Below are positions 51,513 through 59,730 of a stretch of DNA of 64,000 nucleotides, piece after piece. The stretch's first letter is position 1, and each line of letters opens with the position of its first letter. The translations under genes and the position numbers were made by a program. The stretch is from assembly GCF_036010325.1 (NCBI RefSeq), contig NZ_CP108549.1, forward strand, positions 4,278,001 through 4,342,000, given 5' to 3'. The stretch comes from Streptomyces sp. NBC_01210. GTDB lineage: Bacteria > Actinomycetota > Actinomycetes > Streptomycetales > Streptomycetaceae. The notes beneath the pieces are model-generated. The model saw only the letters and a list, made by a program, of their open reading frames with translations. It was not told the DNA's origin and did not search any database.

Positions 51513-52769
51513 ATGCCCGTACCCGTACCGCGACAGAGGGGTGTCCCCGTCGCGGAGACCGACCGTGGGAGCACCGCCGCCGCCGGCAGCTCCGGCGGCG
51601 GCGACCTCACGCTTCTGGTGATCGAGGACGACCCGGCGGGCACCTTCACCGTCCCCCAGCTGCTCGACGCGGCAGGCACCCGGGTCCGTATCCGCAGCGC
51701 CCGCAATCTGACCGAGGCGGAGCGGCTGCTCACGGACGACGTCCACTGCATCCTCGTCGACCTCGCGCTGCCCGGACACGGCGAGGAAGAGCTCGCCCCG
51801 CTCAAACACGTGCTGCGCCTCGCGCCGCGCCACGCCGTCCTGGCCCTGACCACCTCGGGCGATGCGGAGCGCGCCGCCGAGGCCGTACGGGTGGGGGCAC
51901 AGGACCATCTCTTCCGCGACGAGCTCGACGGACGGCTGCTGAGCCGCGCCATCCGCTACGCCGTCGAGCGCAAGCGCGCCGACACGGCCCAGGTGAAGCT
52001 GGCCGAGTCGAGACTGCGGGCCCAGGAGAACGCCCGCCTGGAGCGCGGTCTGCTGCCCACTCCCCTGCTCCAGGGCTCGGATCTGCAGTTCGCCGCGCGC
52101 TACCGGCCCGGCCGCTCGCGGGCACTGCTCGGCGGCGACTTCTACGACACGGTCCGCACCGCGGACGGCACGGTCCACGCGATGATCGGCGACGTCTGCG
52201 GCCACGGCCCGGACGAGGCGGCGCTCGGCGTCGAGCTGCGCATCGCCTGGCGGGCGCTGACCTTCGCGGGCCTGTGCGGGGACGAGCTGCTCTCCACGCT
52301 GCAGCAGGTGCTGGAGCACGAGCGGGAGAGCGAGGAGATCTTCGCGACGCTCTGCACGGTCGACATCGCCCCGGACGGGCGGCGAGCCGGCCTCTGCCTG
52401 GCGGGCCACCCGACGCCGCTGATCGCCCGGCACGGGCGCACGGCCAAGCTGCTTCCGTACGACGACAACGGCCCGGCGCTCGGCCTGCTGCCGCGCGCCC
52501 GCTGGCCGCGCCGTCAGGTGGAGCTGGGCGGCGCGTGGAGCCTGATGATGTACACGGACGGGCTGATCGAGGGCCGCCGGGGACCGGACGAGAAGCAGCG
52601 CCTGGGCCAGGACGGGATGGTTGAGATGATCAACCGGCAGCTGGCGGCGGGGCTCGAGGGCGAGGCACTGCTGGAGGCGGCGGTCTCGGAGGTGCGCGAC
52701 CTGAACGGCGGGGAGCTCACCGACGATGTGGCGGTGCTGCTGCTGAGCAGGCACGGGGCCCGTAGGTAG
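51513..52769 (+). CDS. Receiver-domain PP2C (SpoIIE-type) protein phosphatase
   Basis: 418 residues. A receiver-like domain about 35-160 (LTLLVIEDDPAGTFTVPQLLD, phosphoacceptor Asp in HCILVDLALPG, LTTSGDAERAAEAVRVGAQDHLF), a coiled linker (AQVKLAESRLRAQENARLERGLLPTPLLQG), then a PP2C domain about 185-410 with metal-binding Asp in LLGGDFYDTV and IGDVCGHGPDEAALG, and LMMYTDGLIEGR and ELTDDVAVLLLSR. It probably dephosphorylates an anti-anti-sigma factor under control of a histidine kinase. The anti-sigma partners are not in this window. Start ATG 51513 follows AGGAACG. Confidence 0.92.
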   Translation: MPVPVPRQRGVPVAETDRGSTAAAGSSGGGDLTLLVIEDDPAGTFTVPQLLDAAGTRVRIRSARNLTEAERLLTDDVHCILVDLALPGHGEEELAPLKHVLRLAPRHAVLALTTSGDAERAAEAVRVGAQDHLFRDELDGRLLSRAIRYAVERKRADTAQVKLAESRLRAQENARLERGLLPTPLLQGSDLQFAARYRPGRSRALLGGDFYDTVRTADGTVHAMIGDVCGHGPDEAALGVELRIAWRALTFAGLCGDELLSTLQQVLEHERESEEIFATLCTVDIAPDGRRAGLCLAGHPTPLIARHGRTAKLLPYDDNGPALGLLPRARWPRRQVELGGAWSLMMYTDGLIEGRRGPDEKQRLGQDGMVEMINRQLAAGLEGEALLEAAVSEVRDLNGGELTDDVAVLLLSRHGARR

Positions 52770-52828
52770 CCCGCACCCGAAGGCGGGGCCGGCGGGCCAC
52801 CGGGTCTGCGCCCGGCGGGCTACCGGGT

Positions 52829-53173
52829 CTACCGTCCGCCGTTGTACGGACCGTACGGGCCGTCGCTGCTGGAGCCGCCACCGCGGCGGCCGCCGCCGCC
52901 GCCGGAGACCTGCTTGAGGGCGGGCCGCACGTCCACGAAGAAGACGATGCTGGCGATCAGTCCGGCGATCGACAGGAACAGCACGGAGACGAAGAGGTTC
53001 ACCGCGACCGTGATGCCCAGGATGATCAGCCAGAAGGACTTCTTCTGCTTGTCGGCGGCGCGGTAGGCGTCCTCGCGGGCCATGGCCGCCATGATCAGCG
53101 CGGTCACGGACGTGCCGAGGAAGACAAGGTCGAGCACCAGCCAGAGCCCGAAGTCGAATCCCGCACGCAACAT
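52829..53173 (-). CDS. DUF2516 membrane protein
   Basis: 114 residues from ATG 53173 (an in-frame GTG lies at 53182). Three hydrophobic segments: FGLWLVLDLVFLGTSVTALIMAAM, FWLIILGITVAVNLFVSVLF and LIASIVFFVDV, with a Gly-rich C-terminus (GGGGGRRGGGSSSDGPYGPYNGGR). Recognised as DUF2516, a small actinobacterial membrane family with no known function. The C-terminal tail is low complexity. It lies after the HBHA-like gene on the same strand. Confidence 0.85.
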   Translation of the reverse strand: MLRAGFDFGLWLVLDLVFLGTSVTALIMAAMAREDAYRAADKQKKSFWLIILGITVAVNLFVSVLFLSIAGLIASIVFFVDVRPALKQVSGGGGGRRGGGSSSDGPYGPYNGGR

Positions 53174-53309
53174 GCTGAGCACCGCCTCATAAGTGTTTTG
53201 TAGCGCCTCGCGGCCAAGGTACCGGGAGCGAGGTACGGGGAGAACGAGCCGGACACCCCAAAGGTGCCCGGCCCGTCTGCCCGGTAAGCGTTACCGGTGT
53301 TGCTTGGTG

Positions 53310-53906
53310 TTACTTGGCGGACTGCGGCGCGGGCTTCTTCGGCGTCGTCTTGCGCGCCGGGACCTTGCGGGCGGCTGCCGGAGCGGGCTTCTTGGCCTCG
53401 GTCTTCGCCTCGGTCTTCGTACCGGTGGCTGCGGCCGCGGGCTCCTTCTCGGCGTCCGGCTCGACGGCGACGGCGATCTCGGCGATCTCATCGGCCGCCT
53501 CGCCGCGCCACGACCTCACGACCTGCTCGCCCTGCTCGGCGACCTTCTCGTAGGTCTCACGGGCCTTGACCGCGTACTCGGCGGCCACGCCGACACCACG
53601 CAGCGCCAGGTCCTGAGCGGTCTCGCCGAACTTCTTCAGATCGGTGTCAAGGGTCTCGAGCACCTCGGTGACCTTGGCCTGCACGGTGGCCTGGGCCTCC
53701 TTGGCCTGGGTGGTCACCTTCTCCTGAACGGCCTTGGGGTCCGCGTTGCGCACGGCATCGATACGGCTCGGGGCCTCGGCCTTGAGCTGCTCGATCAGCG
53801 CGGGAACCTTCTTCGCCTGCTGGACGGCGAGGTCGGCGGTACCGGCCGCGAAGTAGAGGGGAGTCGGGTCGGTGAGGGTCTTGCGCAGGTCATCGGTGAT
53901 GGCCAT
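53310..53906 (-). CDS. HBHA-like helical protein with Lys/Pro/Ala-rich tail
   Basis: 198 residues. The first ~130 form a predicted long coiled coil with heptads of Val, Ala and Glu (LIEQLKAEAPSRIDAVRNADPKAVQEKVTTQAKEAQATVQAKVTEVLETLDTDLKKFGE). The C-terminal third is the Lys-, Ala-, Pro-rich KKPAPAAARKVPARKTTPKKPAP, the layout of mycobacterial heparin-binding hemagglutinin (HBHA), a surface adhesin. In streptomycetes its role is unknown; DNA-like or cell-surface anionic polymer binding by the tail is plausible. ATG 53906 follows GGGAGG. It lies 25 bp downstream of the XRE gene, so they are co-transcribed. Confidence 0.82.
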   Translation of the reverse strand: MAITDDLRKTLTDPTPLYFAAGTADLAVQQAKKVPALIEQLKAEAPSRIDAVRNADPKAVQEKVTTQAKEAQATVQAKVTEVLETLDTDLKKFGETAQDLALRGVGVAAEYAVKARETYEKVAEQGEQVVRSWRGEAADEIAEIAVAVEPDAEKEPAAAATGTKTEAKTEAKKPAPAAARKVPARKTTPKKPAPQSAK

Positions 53907-53931
53907 GACTGTGGTCCTCCCGGATCGCAGA

Positions 53932-54384
53932 TCAGTTTGAGGGTTGGTCGGCATCACTGCCGTCGGCCGTGCGGGGGCCTTCAGCGGCGGTGTCCATGGT
54001 GTCCGTGGAGTCCATGATGTCCGTGGAGTCCGTGTTCTCGAACCCGTTCTCCTTGCGGAACGACTCGTAGATCTGCAGCAGCACTTGCTTCTGCCGCTCA
54101 TTGATCGAGGGGTCGGCGAGGATGACGGCACGCGTCTCCAGCTCCTCCCGCTCCCGCTCGTCAAGGATCCCGGCCCGTACGTACAGCGTCTCGGCGGAGA
54201 TCCGCAGCGCCTTGGCAACCTGCTGCAGAACTTCCGCGCTCGGCTTGCGCAGGCCGCGCTCGATCTGACTCAGATACGGATTGGACACCCCGGCGGCGTC
54301 GGCGAGCTGCCGCAGCGAGAGCTGCGCTGTGCGCCGCTGCTCACGCAGATACTCACCGAGATTGCCGACGTTGAGTGATGCCAT
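53932..54384 (-). CDS. XRE-family HTH transcriptional regulator
   Basis: 150-residue protein with an N-terminal Cro/CI helix-turn-helix: LGEYLREQRRTAQLSLRQLADAAGVSNPYLSQIERGLRKPSAEVLQQVAKALRIS. The second half (YVRAGILDEREREELETRAVILADPSINERQKQVLLQIYESFRKEN) is helical, followed by a low-complexity Asp/Thr/Met tail (DSTDIMDSTDTMDTAAEGP), which is encoded by GTCCATG/TCCGTGGAG repeats. A 28-bp perfect palindrome lies 27-54 bp before the start and is the likely operator, so it probably controls itself and the HBHA-like gene. Confidence 0.88.
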   Translation of the reverse strand: MASLNVGNLGEYLREQRRTAQLSLRQLADAAGVSNPYLSQIERGLRKPSAEVLQQVAKALRISAETLYVRAGILDEREREELETRAVILADPSINERQKQVLLQIYESFRKENGFENTDSTDIMDSTDTMDTAAEGPRTADGSDADQPSN

Positions 54385-54410
54385 GCCCCGATAGTGCCCT
54401 GCCGTCGCTA

Positions 54411-54438
54411 ACTATTGCAAGCACATGCTTGCAATAGT
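54411..54438. promoter_or_regulatory. 28-bp near-perfect palindrome between XRE and NUDIX genes
   Basis: ACTATTGCAAGC, spacer ACAT, GCTTGCAATAGT: 12-bp arms, all bases paired. It covers the -35 to -10 region upstream of the XRE start and is AT-rich against the background. It is the probable operator of the XRE regulator. Confidence 0.85.
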
Positions 54439-54604
54439 GTTCCACGACACGACACGGGTGGGTGAGGCTGAGCACGATAGGTGTCGTATTTGCAGGACAA
54501 CTGTCGTCATCCGCGTCCGGCCTCCTGGTGCAGGTGCTTTGGGGCCAGCCTCCGCGAGTCGCCGAGAAACGACGTTGTCGGTGGACTCTGCCAGGGTGTG
54601 CGAC

Positions 54605-55105
54605 GTGGATGAATTGGTGGAGCGTGTCGACGGTCGAGATCGCGTGCTGGGGGTGGTCAGCCGTCGGGAGGCCATCCGGGAGGGTTGGCTGCACCGGGTC
54701 GCCGTGACGGTGTGTCGTGATGAGCGTGGGCGGATCCTCATCCACCGGCGGTCGGAGCAGGTATCGCGCTTCCCCGGGCTCTACGAGGTCGAGGTCGGTG
54801 GCGCCGCAAATGTCGGCGAGTCCTATGAACAGGCCGCCGCGCGGGAGCTGGCCGAAGAGCTGGGCATTCGTGCGCTGCCGCGCCTCCTGTTCACGTTCAT
54901 CAACCGCAGCGGCTTGAGCCCTCACTGGCTCGGCGTGCACGAAGCCGTGGTGCCGGACGCCATGGTCCCCGATCCCGATGAGGTCGCCTGGCATGGTTGG
55001 CTGACCGAGCCGGAGCTCGACTCGGCCCTGCTGGAGTGGCGCTTCACCCCCGATAGCCACGAAGCCTTCAGCCGGTATCTCGCGTTCCGGACCGCGCAGT
55101 CCTGA
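54605..55105 (+). CDS. NUDIX hydrolase
   Basis: 166 residues. The NUDIX box G-x5-E-x7-R-E-L-x-E-E-x-G-I is complete in GAANVGESYEQAAARELAEELGI (about 65-87). The family hydrolyses nucleoside diphosphates linked to another group; the N-terminus VDELVERVDGRDRVLGVVSRREAIREGWLHR resembles the isopentenyl-diphosphate isomerase/NUDIX group. The start is uncertain: I chose GTG 54605, but in-frame GTGs lie at 54596 and 54581. It faces the XRE gene across the palindrome. Substrate unknown. It marks the start of the accessory stretch. Confidence 0.85.
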   Translation: MDELVERVDGRDRVLGVVSRREAIREGWLHRVAVTVCRDERGRILIHRRSEQVSRFPGLYEVEVGGAANVGESYEQAAARELAEELGIRALPRLLFTFINRSGLSPHWLGVHEAVVPDAMVPDPDEVAWHGWLTEPELDSALLEWRFTPDSHEAFSRYLAFRTAQS

Positions 55106-55173
55106 CCTCTCTCGCCTCGCGGGCTGGGACGCCTGCTTGCGGCCAACGCGCCTTGTGAGAGCGGCTGATCGCC

Positions 55174-56130
55174 ATGGCCGAACTCCCGGCGATCGCCGGC
55201 GCAGACCGCGCGACCGCACACCGCTACTTCGACGACTTCGTCCTCCGCCGACTCCCCGCCGCGCTCGCCACGGCCCGTCAGGACACCGTCACGGCGGCCA
55301 TGGCACCGCTGGCCGAGATGTTCGCCGACGCCGGCGGCATGGTCCAGCTGAGCCGTGAGCAGGCTCGCGGCCTGGCCGGCGACTTCGAGATCATCGAGTA
55401 CATCCTGGGTGCTCAGCCCGGAGGCGTGCCCGGCACCTGGGGCCACCACTTCGACGACTGCCTCCTGCACGCTCCCCTCACCGACCAGCACCGCAACAAG
55501 ATCGCCCACCAGGCCGCGCTCATCGAGTCCGCACTCGGGAGCGACCCGGCGGACGTTCCGAGCACGGCCCCCCGCGCGCGCCACCGGCCGCCGCATCCTG
55601 GGTGATCGCGTCCGGAGGCGCCTCCGACCTGCGCCAAGTCGACCCGGCTCTCCTGCACCCCGCCGACCGCCTGGTCCTCAACGACGTCGACCCCAACGCC
55701 CTCCAGTACGCCCTCACACACCTGCCGCCCGCGACCCGCGCCCAGACCGCCGCGGCCCCCGGCAACGTCCTGCGCACCGCCGCCCATCTGGCCGCCGACC
55801 ACGGCCCCTTCGATCTGGTCCTGGCCGGAGGCCTCTTCGACTACCTCGAAGAACGCTTCACCCGAGCCCTGATCCGCACCACCCTGTCCCGCCTGTGCCG
55901 CCCCGGAGACACGTTCTACTTCTCCAACATCGCGACCCCGAACCCGTACGCCGCCCTGACGACCCACATCGGCCGCTGGAACCTCGTCGAACGCACCCCC
56001 GCCGACATCGAGGCCGATGTCCGAGCCGCCGCGCCGCCGGGAAGGAACCGTCGCCGGACCGGACATCACCGCCGATGCCACCGGCCTGACGCTTTTCGCG
56101 ACGGTGCGGCGCGCTGACGAGCCGGGGTGA
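55174..56130 (+). pseudogene. SAM-dependent methyltransferase gene with frame changes
   Basis: Three frames in turn give one continuous protein: MAELPAIAGADRATAHRYFDDFVLRRLP...ALGSDPADVPS, then ARATGRRIL, then VIASGGASDLRQVDPALLHPADRLVLNDVDPNALQYALTHLP...FDLVLAGGLFDYLEERFTRALIRTTLSRL (a SAM-fold core with DVDPNALQ as motif II), and finally EGTVAGPDITADATGLTLFATVRRADEPG. Frame changes fall in C- and G-rich runs at about 55560-55600 and near 56030. The gene is either a true pseudogene or carries sequencing errors. No partner genes suggest its substrate. Confidence 0.62.
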
Positions 56131-56175
56131 TCCCCACAGCCGGCATCGTGTTCCTCCCTGACGCGGCATCGGTCG

Positions 56176-56469
56176 TCAGTCGAGGCCTTCGATGATGCGG
56201 AAGTCGCGCTCGACGCCGTCAGCAAGTACGGCCAGTGCCTCCTGGTAGGCCGCACTCGCGCGTGCGGCGACCGCCTGTTCGAAGCTGTCGAACTCGATCA
56301 GGACGGTGCGCTCGGCGATTCCGGCGTCGTGTGCGACGACCCGGCCGCCGCGGGCGAGAGGCCGCCCGCCCGCGGCCTTGACGGCTGGACCGGCCAGCTT
56401 GTTGTAGGCAGCAAGCCTCTCAGGGTCTGCGATGGTGCGGTAGACGCTGACCCAGTAGCCCTTGGCCAC
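56176..56469 (-). CDS. DUF1330 protein
   Basis: 97 residues starting at GTG 56469 with AGGAGGTAAC before it. KGYWVSVYRTIADPERLAAYNKLAGPAVKAAGGRPLARGGRVVAHDAG and VLIEFDSFEQAVAARASAAYQEALAVL are the DUF1330 pattern, a dimeric ferredoxin-like alpha/beta fold often seen with catabolic enzymes and of unknown activity. It lies in front of a nadC-like remnant on the same strand. Confidence 0.85.
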   Translation of the reverse strand: MAKGYWVSVYRTIADPERLAAYNKLAGPAVKAAGGRPLARGGRVVAHDAGIAERTVLIEFDSFEQAVAARASAAYQEALAVLADGVERDFRIIEGLD

Positions 56470-56494
56470 AGTTACCTCCTGTGTTCGGAATTGA

Positions 56495-56580
56495 TGCTCA
56501 GAAGCTTGCTCGGATCCATGGCCGGCGCGCTGTAGGTCAGCGAGCCGACGGAGACGGCGTCGAAATCGGACGGCTTCGAT
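56495..56580 (-). pseudogene. C-terminal remnant of a second nadC-like gene
   Basis: Minus-strand reading SDFDAVSVGSLTYSAPAMDPSKLL closely parallels the C-terminal GVDLISVGALTHSAPALDLTMLL of the intact nadC 1.2 kb away. Nothing upstream continues it in frame. The remainder of the 56470-56815 gap contains no other recognisable coding. Confidence 0.55.
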
Positions 56581-56815
56581 CAACCGGCTGGGGCTGCGGT
56601 CGGAGCCGGTCGAGTCGATGACCGGCCTCGCCGGAAGGGCGGCGGCCTGAACTGGAACGAAGAGGAGCCGACAAGTAGGCAGGAGTCGCACCAGTACGGC
56701 GTGATCGGCCATCAACCCTGAGCCCCTGCCACAGATGCCGCCAGAACTGGCCGGGCTCTCACCAGAGCAGTTGGACCTGCTGCGCACCGGCACCCTCGCC
56801 TTGAGCGCGCAGGCC

Positions 56816-57673
56816 TCATCGCATGACCCTGCGCACGATCGCTGCCTGGCCGCCGACTCGGATCCGGTGTCCCGTGCGGTCGCGGTGGACGGTCGCTGTG
56901 ATGGTGGACGGGCTGCCGAGGTGGTCACCCATGTCGACAGCGAGGCGGCGTGTGCCGAACCCGGCAGCATGCACTGCCAGGCAGGCCGTGCTGTTGGCGT
57001 TGGCGATGTCCTCGGGGACGCCGATCGACGGGGCGAACATCCGGGCTGCTGCTCGGCCGTGTCGGTCCGGGGGCGAGTAGGCGTAGCAGCCCAGCAGACC
57101 GTAGCGGTCACAGGCTGCGCGTAACAGGGTTGAGTCCGGCGTGAGTTCGGCCAGTGCGGCGCGGGATCGGATGGGCAGCAGAAGCCTCGGCCGCCCGTTC
57201 GACGCCACGCAGGCGTCGCCGGCGACCGCGTCCTCCGTCAGTCCGAGGCCGCCTGCGACTGCCCTCAGTTCGGGTCCACCGGCGCTACGCAGGCTGACCG
57301 GGCCCGGGTCGAACGACGCCGTCAGGCCGTCACCGTTTCGGCCTGCCCGACCGTCGAAGCTGCGGTGGGCCGTACGCAGGACGGCGCGGTAGTCGTGGTC
57401 GCCGCCTTCGCGTTCGGCGAGCACGGCGAGGGCGGCGACGGTGCCGTGGCCGCAGGCGGGCAGTTCGTCCTGGGCGGTGAAGAACCGCAGTGTGTACGCG
57501 GGCTGACGACGCTCGATTCCGGTCGCGCGGAGGAAGACGGCGTGCGATGTTCCCCACTCCGTGGGAATGCGGCATCGCTCCTCGTCGGTGAACGGCGCAT
57601 CATCCAGAACGGCGGTCGGGCTGCCACCCGCGCCGTCTCGCTGACACGCGTCGGCGACCGCTACCTCGGACAT
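56816..57673 (-). CDS. PhzF-family isomerase-like protein
   Basis: 285 residues of the PhzC/PhzF fold, a diaminopimelate-epimerase-like double barrel. Near the N-terminus is GGSPTAVLDDAPFTDEERCR (GNPTAV-like), and the active-site Glu region EWGTSHAVFLRAT; TLRFFTAQDELPACGHGTVAALAVLAE carries the CGHxT motif, and the C-terminal half has ANANSTACLAVHAAGFGTRR. PhzF isomerises dihydro-3-hydroxyanthranilate in phenazine synthesis; many homologues have other roles. It overlaps nadC by 13 bp, so the two are translated together, which ties it to NAD or a pyridine/anthranilate metabolite by position only. Confidence 0.82.
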   Translation of the reverse strand: MSEVAVADACQRDGAGGSPTAVLDDAPFTDEERCRIPTEWGTSHAVFLRATGIERRQPAYTLRFFTAQDELPACGHGTVAALAVLAEREGGDHDYRAVLRTAHRSFDGRAGRNGDGLTASFDPGPVSLRSAGGPELRAVAGGLGLTEDAVAGDACVASNGRPRLLLPIRSRAALAELTPDSTLLRAACDRYGLLGCYAYSPPDRHGRAAARMFAPSIGVPEDIANANSTACLAVHAAGFGTRRLAVDMGDHLGSPSTITATVHRDRTGHRIRVGGQAAIVRRVMR

Positions 57674-58554
57674 GACACCGGGCCGGTGGTCAGCAGCATG
57701 GTCAGGTCCAGTGCGGGCGCGCTGTGCGTCAACGCCCCGACCGAGATGAGGTCGACGCCCGTCCCGGCGATGGCGAGAACTGTGTCCAGGATGATGGTGC
57801 CCGAGGCCTCCAGCAGGATCCGGGAAGCGTCGGCCCGCCCGGCCCGGACCTTCACGACCTGCTCGATGTCGGCCAGCGGCATGTTGTCGAGCATGATCCA
57901 GCGGGCTCCGGCGTCGAGGGCCTCGACGGCCTGGGTGACGGTCTGCACCTCGACATCGCTCTCCACGGTCTGCCCGGTGCGCGCCATCCCGCGCCTGACC
58001 GCCTCGATCGCGGCGGTCACCCCGCCCGCCGCGGCGATGTGGTTCTCCTTGAGCAGGACCATCGCCGCGAGATCGAGGCGGTGGTTGTGGCCGCCGCCGG
58101 CGGTGACCGCGTACTTGTCCAGGGCGCGCAGGCCCGGCGCCGTCTTGCGCGTGTCCAGGATGCGCGCCCTGGTCCCTGCCACAGCTTGGACGTAGCGGTC
58201 GGTCAGCGTCGCGATGCCGCACATGCGCTGCAGGAAGTTCAGCGCCGTACGCTCCCCGGTGATCAGGCTGCGCGCCGAACCGGATAGGTGCACCAGGACC
58301 TGGCCGTCGGCCAGTCGGGCGCCGTCGGCGACGGCCGGCTCGACCTTGACCTCGGGGTCGACCTGCGCGAAGACCTCGGCGACCACGGGGAGGCCGGCGG
58401 CGATGCCGCTTTGCCGGGTGCGGATCTCGGCCGTGGCCGCCAGGTCCTCGGGAACGCTCCACTCGGTGGTGATGTCCTTCCCTGACGCGTCCTCGGCCAG
58501 GGCGGCAACGGCGGCGGCCCGTGCTGCCGCCGAGGGAAACTCGGTCGTGGTCAT
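57661..58554 (-). CDS. nadC: Nicotinate-nucleotide pyrophosphorylase (stand-alone nadC)
   Basis: 297-residue enzyme that converts quinolinate and PRPP to nicotinate mononucleotide plus CO2. Motifs: TGERTALNFLQRMCGIATLT, ILDTRKTAPGLRALDKYAVTAGGGHNHRLDL (substrate Lys/Arg set) and GVDLISVGALTHSAP. The ATG 58554 follows GGAG at 5 nt. nadA and nadB are absent here; in streptomycetes the NAD operon lies elsewhere, so this is an extra or alternative nadC. Coupling to a PhzF-like gene and a decayed upstream partner suggests a small pyridine-metabolite cluster. Confidence 0.92.
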   Translation of the reverse strand: MTTTEFPSAAARAAAVAALAEDASGKDITTEWSVPEDLAATAEIRTRQSGIAAGLPVVAEVFAQVDPEVKVEPAVADGARLADGQVLVHLSGSARSLITGERTALNFLQRMCGIATLTDRYVQAVAGTRARILDTRKTAPGLRALDKYAVTAGGGHNHRLDLAAMVLLKENHIAAAGGVTAAIEAVRRGMARTGQTVESDVEVQTVTQAVEALDAGARWIMLDNMPLADIEQVVKVRAGRADASRILLEASGTIILDTVLAIAGTGVDLISVGALTHSAPALDLTMLLTTGPVSCPR

Positions 58555-58862
58555 CTGGTCTCCAGCTCTGAGTGGACGTTGGCTTGGTGGCGGCAACCGC
58601 TGACGAGGCAGCACTGAAGTTCCGCTGGGCCGGTTTGCAGGACCTGGTGGATCCTGTACTCGATCTCCCGCGTGCCGGTCACCCGTCCCCCCGCCACGAA
58701 CAGGTTCCGGGTGAGCCGTCCGTGCGACTCGGCGCCGACGTCGAACTCGGGGCACCATGCGCATGTACTGGTCCTCCCAGCCGGTCTCGCCTCCGTCGAC
58801 TCGGGCTTTCAGGAACGCCTCTCACCCAGGTCGTCAGGGCAGGTGCCACAACAGCCTCCTCC
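58555..58862 (-). pseudogene. Remnant of an unidentified CDS overlapping the nadC start
   Basis: Minus strand reads ...EAFLKARVDGGETGWEDQYMRMVPEFDVGAESHGRLTRNLFVAGGRVTGTREIEYRIHQVLQTGPAELQCCLVSGCRHQ..., ending at a TGA that overlaps the ATG of nadC (ATGA). Continuity requires removing one C from the run CCCC at about 58744-58751 and a second shift near 58830. I do not recognise the family. It lies in the correct position to be the first gene of a nadC-PhzF operon. Confidence 0.45.
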
Positions 58863-58941
58863 GTTTCGATTTCCGAAGCGGTCACCGATGCTAGCGTGTC
58901 GGAATTCGAAGCATCAACCCTGGAGAGCTGGACATCCCGAC

Positions 58942-59367
58942 ATGGCAACACCCAGACCTGGCAGTCCTGTTCGCGGCTCGACCACCGGCCGCCCCCTCAT
59001 GGCCGCACTCGATCTGTTCGGGCGGCGGTGGAGTCTGCGCATCCTGTGGGAGCTTCGCGCGGGTCCGCTTGGATTCCGCCCCTTGCAGAAGCGGTGCGAC
59101 GACATGTCCTCCAGCGTGATGCGGCAGCGCCTGACCGAACTGCTGGATGCCCAGGTGATTCACCAACTACCGGACAGCCGCTACGAGCTCACCCCGCTGG
59201 GACAGGAGGCGCGCCACGCCCTGAACCCCCTCGCCCGCTGGGCGGAACGCTGGGCGGCCACGATCGACCCGCAAGGGGCGGACCACACCGACGACCAGTC
59301 CGGCAGCCGCGTCTCACATCCGGACACCGTGGGCGACGGGGCGCCGGAGAGGGGCTCCGCGGACTGA
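58942..59367 (+). CDS. HxlR-family winged-helix regulator
   Basis: 141 residues. HxlR domain about 18-105: LMAALDLFGRRWSLRILWELRAGPLGFRPLQKRCDDMSSSVMRQRLTELLDAQVIHQLPDSRYELTPLGQEARHALNPLARWAERWA. These respond to aldehydes, disulfide or small-molecule stress and repress or activate neighbouring genes. ATG at 58942; the Shine-Dalgarno-like GGAGAG lies somewhat far upstream, and TAGCGT occurs further up. It is divergent from the nadC cluster and may control it. Confidence 0.88.
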   Translation: MATPRPGSPVRGSTTGRPLMAALDLFGRRWSLRILWELRAGPLGFRPLQKRCDDMSSSVMRQRLTELLDAQVIHQLPDSRYELTPLGQEARHALNPLARWAERWAATIDPQGADHTDDQSGSRVSHPDTVGDGAPERGSAD

Positions 59368-59384
59368 CGCCCCGCCTCGGATCG

Positions 59385-59712
59385 GAGGTGGGCTTGGTGA
59401 GGAGTTGAGGTCCGTACCACGGCGCGTGCTGCTGGCTGAGCGGTCCGTAACGCTCGCCGAGGGGCGCCAGCAGGAGGTTCTCCATCTCGGGGACCGACAA
59501 GCCTGCCACGTGCGCTGCTTCGGCGAGTCTGTGCGGGGAGAGGGTAAGCAGTGAGCCTGCCGGGACGTGGATTCCGCGGCGGTCCGTGAGGCCCATGCGG
59601 ACGGCGATGGCTGCGGGCGTGCTCCCGGTGTGGTGGGCGAGACGCAGGATGAGCCCCACCAGCGACTCGTCCTCGAGGGGGACGAGCGTGCTGTCGGCCC
59701 CTGGCGCTCTGC
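59385..59712 (-). pseudogene. TniQ N-terminal domain fragment
   Basis: Reading through minus-strand RTLPGRAPGADSTLVPLEDESLVGLILRLAHHTGSTPAAIAVRMGLTDRRGIHVPAGSLLTLSPHRLAEAAHVAGLSVPEMENLLLAPLGERYGPLSQQ gives the first part of a TniQ protein, the transposition-targeting accessory of Tn7- and Tn5053-type elements. It runs out after ~115 residues with no zinc-finger C-terminal half. No tniA/B genes or inverted repeats of such a transposon are nearby, so it is a relic. Confidence 0.6.
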
Positions 59713-59730
59713 CCGGTAGCGTCCGGTTCC

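Noticed and set aside
53944..54378. 144-codon plus-strand frame opposite the XRE gene
   Set aside because: It is antisense to a clear HTH protein and reads as repeats of VRGVHDVRGV.
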